Shown here one piece after another: positions 51,088 through 60,631 of a stretch of DNA of 64,000 nt. The position numbers and the translations under genes were made by a program. Every line of letters begins with the position of its first letter. The first letter of the stretch is position 1. This stretch comes from Psychroserpens sp. Hel_I_66 (GTDB lineage Bacteria; Bacteroidota; Bacteroidia; Flavobacteriales; Flavobacteriaceae). Below the pieces are notes generated by a model, which saw only the letters and a program-made list of their open reading frames with translations, ran no database searches and was not told the DNA's origin. The DNA is taken from NCBI RefSeq assembly GCF_000799465.1, contig NZ_JUGU01000001.1:2748501-2812500 (forward strand), written 5' to 3'.

Positions 51088-54000
51088 GTGAGTTCATCTT
51101 CTGCTTTTACGATTTACAATGCTTCTGCTGGAAGCGGGAAAACCTATACACTAGTCCAGGATTATCTCAAGATTTTGTTTACTTCTAAAAGTAAGTTGGC
51201 GTTTAGAAATATCTTGGCACTTACGTTTACCAATAAAGCGGTTGGGGAAATGAAAGAGCGTATTATTGATATGTTCAAGATATTTTCCGAAGAAAAAATA
51301 TTGGACACACCAAACGATATGTTCAAAGAACTGTCGAGTGATTTAAATCTATCTCCAAAGGAGCTTCAAGAAAAGTCAAAACTGCTTTTAGAAACGATTA
51401 TTCATAACTATGCTGCCTTTGACATTTCTACAATAGATAAATTTAACCATAGGCTTATTAGAACTTTTGCTTATGATCTTAAACTACCTATAAATTTTGA
51501 GGTAGAATTAGATACTGCAACCATACTCGCAAAAGCAGTTGACAAACTCATTGACAGAGCTGGAAGTGATGAGCAGCTCACTAAAGTATTGGTGGATTTT
51601 GCCATCGAAAAAACCGACGATAATAAAAGTTGGGATATTTCATTCGATTTTAACGCTATTGCACAATTGCTAGTGAATGAAAATGACATGCATTATCTAG
51701 ATTTGCTCAAGAATAAAACACTGCAAGACTTTAAGGCGCTTAAAAATAATCTGCTTACACAAAAAAACGTACTTGAAAAACAAATTATTGATGTCGCTAA
51801 CGGTGTTCTCGATATAATAGAAAATGCTCAATTGGAGCACAGTGATTTTTCAAGCAGTTACTTGCCAAAACATTTTATAAAGCTTTCAATAGCAGATTTT
51901 AATGTAGCCTTATCTAATAAATGGCAAACAGACCTGTTAGAAGGTGGCTCAATTTATCCAAAACGCGTCTCTGCAGATGTTGAAGCCACAATAGATAATT
52001 TGCGACCTCAATTAATAGAGGCTTTTCAAATTTCTAAAATAGCCATATTTAGGATTAAATTCCTTTTAAATGCGTTAAAAAATATCACGCCACTATCTGT
52101 TTTGAGTGCTATAGGCAAAACACTTCAGGATATAAAGGACGAGGATGATATTTTGTTGATTTCAGAGTTTAACGCTATCATCAATACCGAAATAAAATCA
52201 CAACCAGCGCCATACATCTATGAACGTATTGGAGAAAAATTTAAACATTATTTTATTGACGAGTTTCAGGATACTTCTAGCTTACAATGGGAAAATCTCA
52301 TTCCGTTAATAAATAATATCGTTTCTGGAGAAAATTTAAAAGGAGAAACTGGTACTGCGATGTTGGTTGGCGATGCCAAACAGGCTATTTACAGATGGCG
52401 TGGTGGAAGAGCAGAGCAGTTTATAGAATTATACAATGAGAATTCTACTCCATTCTCAATATCTCAAAATGTTAAAAACCTTCCTCATAATTATCGTAGT
52501 CATTCAACCATAGTAGAATTCAATAATACCTTTTTTAATCATATTGCAGATGTTTCATTTTCTAATGCGCAACATCAACATATATTTAAAAATGCTGTAC
52601 AACAGCAAATCATTGATAAAACGGGTTATGTAGAATTATCTTTTTTAGAAACCAAAGATCAGGACAGAGATCAATTGCAATGTGAGGCGGTTTTAGGTGC
52701 TATTACAAAAGCACAAGAGAATGGTTTCAAAAATAGGGATATTTGCGTAATCGTTAGAAAAAAGAAAGAAGGTTTCGCCGTAGCAGAATTTTTGACCAAT
52801 CTAAATATTGATATTATTTCTTCGGAAAGCTTACTCATAAAGAATGCTCCCGAAGTCCAGTTCATCAATCAACTCATCACCTTAACCTTACAGCCAGAAA
52901 ATAATGAAGTTAAAATTCATCTTTTAAATTTTATAGCAGATAGCAATTCAAATATCAACGATAACCATGAATTTTTTGAGAACCTCATTCATTTAAAAAG
53001 CAATCGGTTTTTTGAAAAACTAAATACATTTGGGTACCATTTTAATTTCCATGAGTTTTTACAGCTCCCAATCTATGAGGCGATAGAAAGTATTATAAGG
53101 GGTTATAATTTGAACAATAACTCAAATGCTTACCTCCAATTTTATTTGGACGAAGTTTTTGACTATTCGCAAAAATACAATGCAAGTTTTCAAGGCTTAT
53201 TGGCCTATTGGGAGCAAAAGAAAGACAAATTAAGCATTGTATCTCCATCCAATAAAGATGCCATAGAGATTATGACGATCCATAAATCTAAAGGTTTGGA
53301 ATTTCCGGTGGTTATTTTCCCGTATGCTAATCAAGACATTTATTTTGATATGAATCCGAAGGTTTGGTTTCCTGTAGATGAAAAGAAATTTAATGGCTTT
53401 TCCCATTTATACATCAATCTAAATAAAGATCTAGAATCGTTTAATGAATTAGGTGAAGAGGTCTATTCTGAATATCGCTCACAATTAGAATTAGATAGTT
53501 TGAACTTGTTATACGTAGTTTTAACCAGAGCAATTGAACAGTTGTATATCATTTCAGAATACGATGTAGAGCGAAAAAACGAAAGCGAAAAAATGACGCT
53601 TTATTCGGGATTGTTTATCAACTATCTAAAAGCTATTGAGAAATGGAGTGATAATGTTCTAACGTACCGTTTTGGTGAGAGCGGTAGAACTTCCGAAGAA
53701 AAAATAAATAAAGAACAAAAAATTAATATCGAACAACAAAAGCTCATCTCCACAAAAAAGGAGGAACATAATCTCAATATCATCACAAGTTCTGGCTATT
53801 TATGGGATACAGACCAGGAAAAGGCCATTGAGCACGGTGATTTGGTACATGAAATTATGGCTCATATATCAACTTTAGACGATGTGGATTTTGCACTTGA
53901 ACATTTTCTAAGTTCTGGAACTATCAATACTGAACAATTTGAGGACTTAAAAACCATAATACATCGCATTGTAAATCACAAAGACCTTAAACCCTATTTT

Positions 54001-54249
54001 GATCAAAACCTCACGATATACAATGAGCGGGATGTCATTTCAAAAAATGGCAGAATATACAGACCAGATAGAATTGTAGTAGACTCAAATAATCAAGCAA
54101 CAATTATAGATTACAAAACAGGTTTACAAGATTCCAAACATCGTGAACAGCTATTTGACTACCAATATATTTTGGAAGAAATGAATTTTAACGTTGTTAG
54201 AAAAGTTCTAATTTATATAAACGACGACATTGTGATAAAAGAATTTTAA
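51088..54249 (+). CDS. AddA/RecB-like UvrD helicase with C-terminal nuclease domain
   Basis: 1053 residues, GTG start; the ATG at 51074 is out of frame and stops after five codons. Superfamily 1A helicase: Walker [19 protein letters not shown] (about 9), motif Ia [17 protein letters not shown], Walker [18 protein letters not shown] (about 392), [30 protein letters not shown], and motif [16 protein letters not shown]. The C-terminal part (about 900-1053) has a PD-(D/E)XK RecB nuclease core: [29 protein letters not shown]. This is the AddA half of a break-repair helicase-nuclease; the AddB-like half is at 57025, with kbl and ompA between them. Contains three TTCCGAAG words (51285, 52820, 53691) and one just upstream (51019). 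Confidence 0.9.
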   Translation: MSSSSAFTIYNASAGSGKTYTLVQDYLKILFTSKSKLAFRNILALTFTNKAVGEMKERIIDMFKIFSEEKILDTPNDMFKELSSDLNLSPKELQEKSKLLLETIIHNYAAFDISTIDKFNHRLIRTFAYDLKLPINFEVELDTATILAKAVDKLIDRAGSDEQLTKVLVDFAIEKTDDNKSWDISFDFNAIAQLLVNENDMHYLDLLKNKTLQDFKALKNNLLTQKNVLEKQIIDVANGVLDIIENAQLEHSDFSSSYLPKHFIKLSIADFNVALSNKWQTDLLEGGSIYPKRVSADVEATIDNLRPQLIEAFQISKIAIFRIKFLLNALKNITPLSVLSAIGKTLQDIKDEDDILLISEFNAIINTEIKSQPAPYIYERIGEKFKHYFIDEFQDTSSLQWENLIPLINNIVSGENLKGETGTAMLVGDAKQAIYRWRGGRAEQFIELYNENSTPFSISQNVKNLPHNYRSHSTIVEFNNTFFNHIADVSFSNAQHQHIFKNAVQQQIIDKTGYVELSFLETKDQDRDQLQCEAVLGAITKAQENGFKNRDICVIVRKKKEGFAVAEFLTNLNIDIISSESLLIKNAPEVQFINQLITLTLQPENNEVKIHLLNFIADSNSNINDNHEFFENLIHLKSNRFFEKLNTFGYHFNFHEFLQLPIYEAIESIIRGYNLNNNSNAYLQFYLDEVFDYSQKYNASFQGLLAYWEQKKDKLSIVSPSNKDAIEIMTIHKSKGLEFPVVIFPYANQDIYFDMNPKVWFPVDEKKFNGFSHLYINLNKDLESFNELGEEVYSEYRSQLELDSLNLLYVVLTRAIEQLYIISEYDVERKNESEKMTLYSGLFINYLKAIEKWSDNVLTYRFGESGRTSEEKINKEQKINIEQQKLISTKKEEHNLNIITSSGYLWDTDQEKAIEHGDLVHEIMAHISTLDDVDFALEHFLSSGTINTEQFEDLKTIIHRIVNHKDLKPYFDQNLTIYNERDVISKNGRIYRPDRIVVDSNNQATIIDYKTGLQDSKHREQLFDYQYILEEMNFNVVRKVLIYINDDIVIKEF

Positions 54250-54254
54250 ATTTG
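54247..54254 (+). promoter_or_regulatory. -7 promoter element for kbl, overlapping the addA-like stop codon
   Basis: TAAATTTG fits TAnnTTTG; its TAA is the stop codon of the preceding gene. A TTG lies 14 nt upstream, too close for a standard -33. Confidence 0.4.
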
Positions 54255-54271
54255 TAAAAAACACTTATAGT

Positions 54272-55465
54272 ATGTACGGAAAAATCCAACAACATTTACA
54301 AAACGAAATCGAATCTATAAAAAATGATGGGCTTTTTAAGGAAGAGCGAATCATCACTTCTCCACAAGGCGCAGAAATAACTTTGAATACAGGACAGAAA
54401 GTTTTAAATTTTTGTGCAAATAACTATCTGGGGCTATCCTCACATCCAGATGTTGTACAGGCAGCAAAAGACGCTATGGACACGCATGGATTTGGAATGT
54501 CTTCTGTACGTTTTATCTGCGGAACACAAGATATTCATAAAGAACTCGAACAAAAAATTGCCGATTTCTACGGAACAGAAGACACCATTTTATATGCTGC
54601 AGCTTTTGATGCAAATGGAGGTGTTTTTGAGCCACTTTTAGGCAAGGAAGATGCCATAATTTCAGATTCTTTAAATCACGCATCCATTATTGACGGTGTT
54701 CGCTTGTGCAAAGCAGCACGTTATCGTTATAACAATAACGACATGAAGGATCTAGAAGAACAGCTAATTGCTGCAAACGACAATGGTGCACGCTTTAAGA
54801 TTATCGTAACAGATGGTGTATTTTCTATGGATGGTTTAGTCGCTCCATTAGATAAAATATGTGATTTAGCAGATAAATATGATGCATTGGTCATGATTGA
54901 CGAATGTCACGCAACTGGTTTTATTGGTGAGACCGGTAGAGGGACCTTAGAAGAAAAAGGTGTTTTAGGTCGAATAGACATTATTACCGGAACATTAGGA
55001 AAAGCAATGGGTGGCGCAATGGGTGGTTACACAACCGCTAAAAAAGAAGTGATAGAAATATTAAGACAACGGTCAAGACCTTATCTGTTTTCAAATTCTT
55101 TGGCTCCAGCAATTGTAGGAGCGTCTATAAAAGTTTTTGATATGCTTGCAAATGACACATCATTGAGAGATACATTAGAAAGCAATACAAAGTATTTCAA
55201 AAAAGGAATGATGGATGCTGGATTTGATATTATTGATGGCGATTCTGCTATAGTCCCAGTAATGCTTTATGATGCGAAATTATCTCAAACCATGGCAAAA
55301 ATGCTATTAAAAGAGGGTATTTATGTCATAGGATTCTTTTTCCCTGTAGTTCCTAAAGAGAAGGCTAGAATACGTGTTCAGCTATCTGCTGCGCACACAA
55401 AATCTCATTTAGATAAGGCAATAGCTGCTTTTATCAAGGTAGGAAAAGAACTGGATGTTATTTAA
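54272..55465 (+). CDS. kbl: Glycine C-acetyltransferase (2-amino-3-ketobutyrate CoA ligase)
   Basis: 397 residues. PLP enzyme of threonine catabolism, converting 2-amino-3-oxobutyrate plus CoA to glycine and acetyl-CoA. Seen: [68 protein letters not shown], and the PLP Lys in [17 protein letters not shown] (about K242). No threonine dehydrogenase gene is next to it. Located 22 nt after the helicase gene with its own -7 box. Confidence 0.95.
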   Translation: MYGKIQQHLQNEIESIKNDGLFKEERIITSPQGAEITLNTGQKVLNFCANNYLGLSSHPDVVQAAKDAMDTHGFGMSSVRFICGTQDIHKELEQKIADFYGTEDTILYAAAFDANGGVFEPLLGKEDAIISDSLNHASIIDGVRLCKAARYRYNNNDMKDLEEQLIAANDNGARFKIIVTDGVFSMDGLVAPLDKICDLADKYDALVMIDECHATGFIGETGRGTLEEKGVLGRIDIITGTLGKAMGGAMGGYTTAKKEVIEILRQRSRPYLFSNSLAPAIVGASIKVFDMLANDTSLRDTLESNTKYFKKGMMDAGFDIIDGDSAIVPVMLYDAKLSQTMAKMLLKEGIYVIGFFFPVVPKEKARIRVQLSAAHTKSHLDKAIAAFIKVGKELDVI

Positions 55466-55522
55466 AATTATTCCAAACTCCCTATTTTTAGTACAAATAG
55501 GCAATATTTTTATATATTTGTC

Positions 55523-55553
55523 TTTGTTAATAAAATTTAACAACTTACTTTTG
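55523..55553 (+). promoter_or_regulatory. Promoter for ompA-type gene
   Basis: TTTG at 55523-55526, 19-nt spacer, TACTTTTG at 55546-55553, matching the Bacteroidota consensus, with a leader of about 34 nt. A further TATATTTG at 55513-55520 could be a second start. Confidence 0.65.
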
Positions 55554-55591
55554 CCTTTAATTAACACTTAAAAATTAAAATTATTTAGAAT

Positions 55592-56956
55592 ATGAAAAAT
55601 CTTAGCAGATTATTTTTCGCTTTGTTGCTAGTATTAAGCTTCAATGCAAATGCACAAGATGAAAACAATCCTTGGAAGATTGGAATTGGTGCTAATGCAG
55701 TTGATCTTTATCCTGTTGGAGAAACAGCTCCACGTGGTGAGTATTTTGATGAATTCTTCAATGCTGAAGATCACTGGAATATGTTACCATCGTTGTCTTC
55801 TCTTTCTGTATCGAGATACTTAAGTGATGGTTTTACTTTCACTGCTGCAGGAACTATTAACGAAATTGACAAGATTGGCGATTCAAGTGCTGATGATTTA
55901 TCTTACTACGCTTTAGATGGTACTGTATCTTACAGCTTTAGAGATTTAATCAATGGTCCTGGTGGCTGGGCTGACCCTTACTTAGGAGTTGGTGGTGGTT
56001 ACACTTGGGTTGATGATATTGGTGCAGGTACTTTAAATGGTACTTTTGGGATCAACTTTTGGTTCTCTGACAATATCGGTCTTACTGCTCAAACTTCATA
56101 TAAGCATGCTTTTGAAGATTATCTTCCTAAGCACTGGCAACATACTGTTGGTTTAGCTATCAAATTTGGTGGTAAAGACACAGATGGTGACGGTATATAC
56201 GATAAAGATGATGCTTGTCCAGATGTTCCTGGTTTAGAAGCTTTCAACGGATGTCCAGATTCTGATAACGATGGTATCGAAGATTCTAAAGATGATTGTC
56301 CTAACCAAGCTGGTTTAGCTGAGTTTAACGGTTGTCCTGATGGAGATAGCGATGGTGTTGCTGACAAGGATGACGATTGTCCTACAGTTGCTGGTTTAAA
56401 AGCTTTAAACGGTTGTCCTGATGCTGATGGTGATGGTGTTGCTGATAAAGATGATGAGTGTCCTAATGAAAAAGGTCCTTCTGCTAACAAAGGATGTCCT
56501 TGGCCAGATACAGATGGTGACGGTATCTTAGATAAAGATGATAAATGTCCTAACGAAGCTGGTACTGTTGCTAACAACGGTTGCCCTGAAGTTAAGCCAA
56601 CTGAAGAAGTAATGAAGCAATTAAACGAGTATGCTAGAACTATTTTATTTGATACTGGTAAAGCTTCAATCAAAAAAGAATCTGACGAAGTATTAGCTGC
56701 AATGATAGCTATCTTTAAAGAATACCCACAAGCAAACTTCTCTATTGATGGTCATACTGATAGTGTAGGTTCTGAAAAGACTAATCAATTATTATCTGAA
56801 AGAAGAGCTAACTCTGTTATGGATCATTTGGTTGCAAATGGAATCAACCCAGACAGATTAACTGCTAAGGGTTACGGTGAAGAGTTTCCTATCGCTTCTA
56901 ATAACACTAGAAACGGAAGAAAAAATAATAGACGTGTTGAAGTAAAACTTAAATAA
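55592..56956 (+). CDS. OmpA family outer-membrane protein with thrombospondin type 3 repeats
   Basis: 454 residues, signal peptide about 1-21 (...FNANAQ). Residues about 22-190 form an eight-strand OmpA-like barrel. Residues 192-335 contain about five calcium-binding thrombospondin type 3 repeats (D-x-D-x-D-G-x-x-D-x-x-D-x-C-P pattern), each with two Cys. The C-terminal peptidoglycan-binding OmpA domain follows ([18 protein letters not shown] ... [14 protein letters not shown] ... [14 protein letters not shown] ... NRRVEVKLK). Links outer membrane to cell wall. Higher GC at third positions and synonymous repeats suggest high expression; own promoter and strong terminator. Confidence 0.94.
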   Translation: MKNLSRLFFALLLVLSFNANAQDENNPWKIGIGANAVDLYPVGETAPRGEYFDEFFNAEDHWNMLPSLSSLSVSRYLSDGFTFTAAGTINEIDKIGDSSADDLSYYALDGTVSYSFRDLINGPGGWADPYLGVGGGYTWVDDIGAGTLNGTFGINFWFSDNIGLTAQTSYKHAFEDYLPKHWQHTVGLAIKFGGKDTDGDGIYDKDDACPDVPGLEAFNGCPDSDNDGIEDSKDDCPNQAGLAEFNGCPDGDSDGVADKDDDCPTVAGLKALNGCPDADGDGVADKDDECPNEKGPSANKGCPWPDTDGDGILDKDDKCPNEAGTVANNGCPEVKPTEEVMKQLNEYARTILFDTGKASIKKESDEVLAAMIAIFKEYPQANFSIDGHTDSVGSEKTNQLLSERRANSVMDHLVANGINPDRLTAKGYGEEFPIASNNTRNGRKNNRRVEVKLK

Positions 56957-56982
56957 GTTATACTTACAATCATAATTAATAG

Positions 56983-57013
56983 AAAAAACGCTCCGAATAT
57001 CGGAGCGTTTTTT
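56983..57013 (+). terminator. Intrinsic terminator after ompA-type gene
   Basis: Perfect 13-bp stem around a 3-nt loop (ATA), with GC-rich core ACGCTCCGA/TCGGAGCGT and a T-run; 11 nt before the next start codon. Confidence 0.9.
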
Positions 57014-57024
57014 ATTTTTATAGA

Positions 57025-59787
57025 ATGAGAACATTTATAGATGAAGTCATTTTAGATTTACTAGAAAAAGAAATTGATATTTCTAAACTTACATTTGTTC
57101 TCCCAAGTAGACGTGCTGGTACTTTTTTGAAAAAAAGTATTTCAAAACATGTCAATAAAACATTATTCGCTCCAACCATAGTTTCGATAGAAGAATTTGT
57201 TGAAACACTCTCAGACTTTCAGTACGCCACAAATGCAGAGCTTCTTTTTGAGTTTTACGATGTATATCTTAAAATTACACCAAAATCTAATATTGAGCCT
57301 TTCGATAAGTTTTCTAAATGGGCACAAATATTATTACAGGATTTTAACGAATTAGACCGCTATCTAATTGAATCGAATAAAGTATTTGATTATTTAACTG
57401 CTATTAAAAAAATTGAAAACCAACATTGGTCTCTAGACGAAGAACCTACTCAGTATATTAAAAATTATCTGGAATTCTGGAATCGACTAAAAACTTATTA
57501 CAGCAACTTTAAAGAACAACTTGTAATAAAGAAGAAAGCCTATCAAGGCTTTATTTACAAAGAAGCTGTTAATAATATTGAACAGTACATTGCCCTCAAT
57601 ACTCACAATAAGTATGTATTCGTAGGTTTTAACGCTCTCAATAAAGCTGAAGAAATTATCATACAAGAATTATTGCAACAAGACCTAGCAATGATTTATT
57701 GGGATATTGATAAGGTATTTATTGAAAATCCTATTCATGATGCTGGCTTATTTACAAGAGCACATAAAAATTCTTGGACTTATTTTAAAAAGAATGAGTT
57801 TGATTGGATAAGAGAAAACTATTCCAAAGAAAAGAATATCCAAATCATTGGAGCTCCAAAAAACATTACCCAAATCAAGTATGTTGGTGAGATTTTGGAA
57901 AACATCTATGCAGAAAATAATAATCTTCAAGATACTGCAATAGTACTTGGTGATGAGACCTTATTAATCCCCTTACTTAATTCTATTCCCAACTCTATTA
58001 AAGCCATTAATATTACTATGGGTTTGCCTTTAAAATCCATACCTCTTGCTTCATTATTTGAGAGTCTTTTTAATGTCAACAAATCACTAAATCAAAACTA
58101 TTATTATAAAGATATTGTTAGTCTATTATCCAATTCATTTATAAAGCACCTATTTGATTCACAACATCATAATGGTGCAGAATTTCTAATAAATCACATT
58201 CAAACCAACAACATTGTTTATTTAAATTGTGAACAAATTAAAAATATTGTAGATAGTAATCATGAACTTTTAGAAATTATATTTGGCAATTGGGAAGATA
58301 ACCCTAAAAAAGCTTTAAAAAACTGCTCGAAACTAATCTATAGAATTAAGAACAAATTAGAAAAGGACAAAACCACTAACCACCTTTCATTAGAATATCT
58401 ATTTCGTTTCAATCAAATTTTTAACACCCTAGAAACACTAAATAGTTCATTCTCCCACATCAACTCTATTGCAACACTTTTTAGCCTGTACAGAGAACTA
58501 ATTAAAAGTGAAACATTAGATTTCAAAGGAGAGCCCTTGAGAGGTTTACAAATCATGGGTATGCTAGAATCCCGTGTTCTGGATTTTGAGACTGTAATTA
58601 TTACATCTGTAAACGAAGGTATTTTACCAGCAGGTAAAAGTCATAATTCTTTTATTCCGTTTGATGTCAAAGTTGAAAACAACCTACCAACTTATAAAGA
58701 GAAAGATGCGGTGTACACCTATCATTTCTACAGATTATTACAACGTGCTAAAAAAGCCTTCATATTATACAATACAGAACCAGATGTGCTAAACGGTGGT
58801 GAAAAAAGTAGATTTATTACCCAATTAGAAATCGAGAACATTCATAATATTCAGCATAAAATTGTTTCTGCTCATGTGCCTTCTTATGAGCAGAATTTAA
58901 AAGAAATAATAAAGACGCCTAATATTATTGAAACACTAAATGTTTTAGGTCAAAAAGGGTTTTCGCCTTCCGCATTAACCAACTATATGAGAAATCCCAT
59001 TGATTTTTATTATGAGAAAATTTTGGGCATAAAAAAATTTGAAGATGTAGAAGAAAGCGTAGCCTATAACACACTGGGAACAGTCATTCACAATACATTG
59101 GAAGATTTCTACAAACCTTTGGAAAATCAATTCCTAACCGTTGATTCTTTAAAACAGATGATTACCAATGTTGATGATAAAGTGTCCCATCATTTTAATC
59201 AAGAATTTAAAGAAGGTGATATCACAAGAGGCAAGAACCTCATCATTTTTGAAATTGCAAAACGATATGTTTCAAATTTTTTAAATCTTGAAATAAAAGA
59301 TTTAAAACAAGGAAATACCATCAAGATCATTGCTATCGAAACAAAAAACACAGTTCCAATTTACATAGAATCATTATCAAGAACCATTCATTTAACCGGT
59401 AAAGTTGATCGTGTAGATAACTATAATGGGACTGTTAGAATTATTGACTACAAAACAGGAAAAGTAGAGTCAAACAAAGTAGAAATCGTAGATTGGGAAG
59501 ACTTAACTACAGACTATGAGAAGTACAGCAAAAGTTTTCAAATACTTATGTATGCTTACATGATGCAAAAAGAGAACAAAATAAGCTTACCTGTTGAGGC
59601 AGGAATTATATCATTTAAAAACTTAAATGCTGGATTGTTAAAATTCGCAACCAAACCTTCTTCAAGAAGTCAATCAAAGGATTTTTTAATTACTTCGGAA
59701 ACATTAAGCGCATTTGAAATTGAGCTCAAAAAATTAATAACCGAAATCTTTAATAAAGACATCAACTTCAAAGAAAAAGAAATTTAA
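57025..59787 (+). CDS. AddB-like PD-(D/E)XK nuclease/inactivated helicase
   Basis: 920 residues, cytoplasmic. N-terminus LTFVLPSRRAGTFLKKSIS resembles the UvrD-like start of AddB but lacks a classical Walker A. Middle: LRGLQIMGMLESRVLDFETVIITSVNEGILPAGK (about 510-543). C-terminal nuclease (about 655-890): FSPSALTNYMRNPIDFYYEKILGIK, LGTVIHNTLEDFY, LTGKVDRVDNYNGTVRIIDYKTGK (catalytic Asp and D-Y-K). The four iron-sulfur Cys of Bacillus AddB are not seen around the nuclease domain. Likely partner of the AddA-like protein at 51088. Starts 11 nt after the ompA terminator, so its promoter is unclear, perhaps terminator read-through. One TTCCGAAG word near the 3' end (59693). Confidence 0.82.
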   Translation: MRTFIDEVILDLLEKEIDISKLTFVLPSRRAGTFLKKSISKHVNKTLFAPTIVSIEEFVETLSDFQYATNAELLFEFYDVYLKITPKSNIEPFDKFSKWAQILLQDFNELDRYLIESNKVFDYLTAIKKIENQHWSLDEEPTQYIKNYLEFWNRLKTYYSNFKEQLVIKKKAYQGFIYKEAVNNIEQYIALNTHNKYVFVGFNALNKAEEIIIQELLQQDLAMIYWDIDKVFIENPIHDAGLFTRAHKNSWTYFKKNEFDWIRENYSKEKNIQIIGAPKNITQIKYVGEILENIYAENNNLQDTAIVLGDETLLIPLLNSIPNSIKAINITMGLPLKSIPLASLFESLFNVNKSLNQNYYYKDIVSLLSNSFIKHLFDSQHHNGAEFLINHIQTNNIVYLNCEQIKNIVDSNHELLEIIFGNWEDNPKKALKNCSKLIYRIKNKLEKDKTTNHLSLEYLFRFNQIFNTLETLNSSFSHINSIATLFSLYRELIKSETLDFKGEPLRGLQIMGMLESRVLDFETVIITSVNEGILPAGKSHNSFIPFDVKVENNLPTYKEKDAVYTYHFYRLLQRAKKAFILYNTEPDVLNGGEKSRFITQLEIENIHNIQHKIVSAHVPSYEQNLKEIIKTPNIIETLNVLGQKGFSPSALTNYMRNPIDFYYEKILGIKKFEDVEESVAYNTLGTVIHNTLEDFYKPLENQFLTVDSLKQMITNVDDKVSHHFNQEFKEGDITRGKNLIIFEIAKRYVSNFLNLEIKDLKQGNTIKIIAIETKNTVPIYIESLSRTIHLTGKVDRVDNYNGTVRIIDYKTGKVESNKVEIVDWEDLTTDYEKYSKSFQILMYAYMMQKENKISLPVEAGIISFKNLNAGLLKFATKPSSRSQSKDFLITSETLSAFEIELKKLITEIFNKDINFKEKEI

Positions 59788-59788
59788 T

Positions 59789-60631
59789 ATGGTTATCAAA
59801 AATCAAGTTTTAGACAGAACCCCTAAAAAACCAATAGTTTGGGATGCTTTTTTCAATGAAAACGGAACGCAAAAACCACTAGTTATATTCTGTCATGGCT
59901 ATAAGGGTTTTAAAGATTGGGGAACTTGGGACCTCGTTGCCAGTTCATTTAGTGAAAATAATCACTTTTTTGTGAAATTCAATTTTTCCCATAATGGTGG
60001 CACAGTAGAAAATCCTATTGATTTTCCAGATTTAAATGCCTTTGCAGAAAATAATTACACTAAAGAACTTGATGATTTAGATGAAATGTTAAACCATCTG
60101 CTTTCCGAAGAATTTAAACATAAAAATGAAATTGATACCACAAATGTAACCTTAATTGGGCACTCTCGAGGTGGTGGTATCGCTATCATAAAAACAAATG
60201 AAGACGAGCGTATCTCAAGATTAATTACTTGGGCCAGTATAAGTGATTTTGGAGAAAGGGCTTCAACAACTGGCGAATTAGAACAATGGCGAAAAGATGG
60301 TGTCAAATATGTTTTAAACGGAAGGACAAAACAAAAAATGCCACATAATTTTCAGTTTTATGAAGATTTTAAAGCCAATGAAAAACGGTTGCACATAGAA
60401 CCTGCAATAAAAAACATTAAGGTCCCTGTGATGATTATTCATGCTTTAGAAGATCCTTCAGTTTCATATTCTGAAGCAGAAGATCTATATTCTTGGAATC
60501 ATGACAACGTACTCGTTACCATAAATAATTCAGACCACGTATTTGGATCTCGTCACCCATGGGATGACTCTAAATTGCCAAAAGCACTTAACAATGTTGT
60601 TGAAAAAAGTATCGGGTTTATAAATAATTAA
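59789..60631 (+). CDS. Alpha/beta-fold hydrolase
   Basis: 280 residues, ATG at 59789, one base after the previous stop, so co-transcribed with the AddB-like gene. Seen: oxyanion region VIFCHGYKGFKDWGTWDLV (about 32-50), nucleophile elbow GHSRGGG (S126), acid in ALEDPSVSY and catalytic His in NNSDHVFGSRHPW. Dienelactone-hydrolase/S9-like esterase family; substrate unknown. No signal peptide. The 3' end overlaps the opposing kinase gene by 4 nt. Confidence 0.87.
   Translation: MVIKNQVLDRTPKKPIVWDAFFNENGTQKPLVIFCHGYKGFKDWGTWDLVASSFSENNHFFVKFNFSHNGGTVENPIDFPDLNAFAENNYTKELDDLDEMLNHLLSEEFKHKNEIDTTNVTLIGHSRGGGIAIIKTNEDERISRLITWASISDFGERASTTGELEQWRKDGVKYVLNGRTKQKMPHNFQFYEDFKANEKRLHIEPAIKNIKVPVMIIHALEDPSVSYSEAEDLYSWNHDNVLVTINNSDHVFGSRHPWDDSKLPKALNNVVEKSIGFINN

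Noticed and set aside
56164..56590. Periodic repeats suggesting a CRISPR-like or tandem DNA array
   Set aside because: They are in-frame thrombospondin type 3 protein repeats of the OmpA-type gene, of variable sequence and length, without spacers.
56119..56673. Long open frame antisense to the ompA-type gene
   Set aside because: Ser/Leu/Pro-rich translation mirrors the Asp-rich repeats on the other strand; no promoter, and the real gene is clear.
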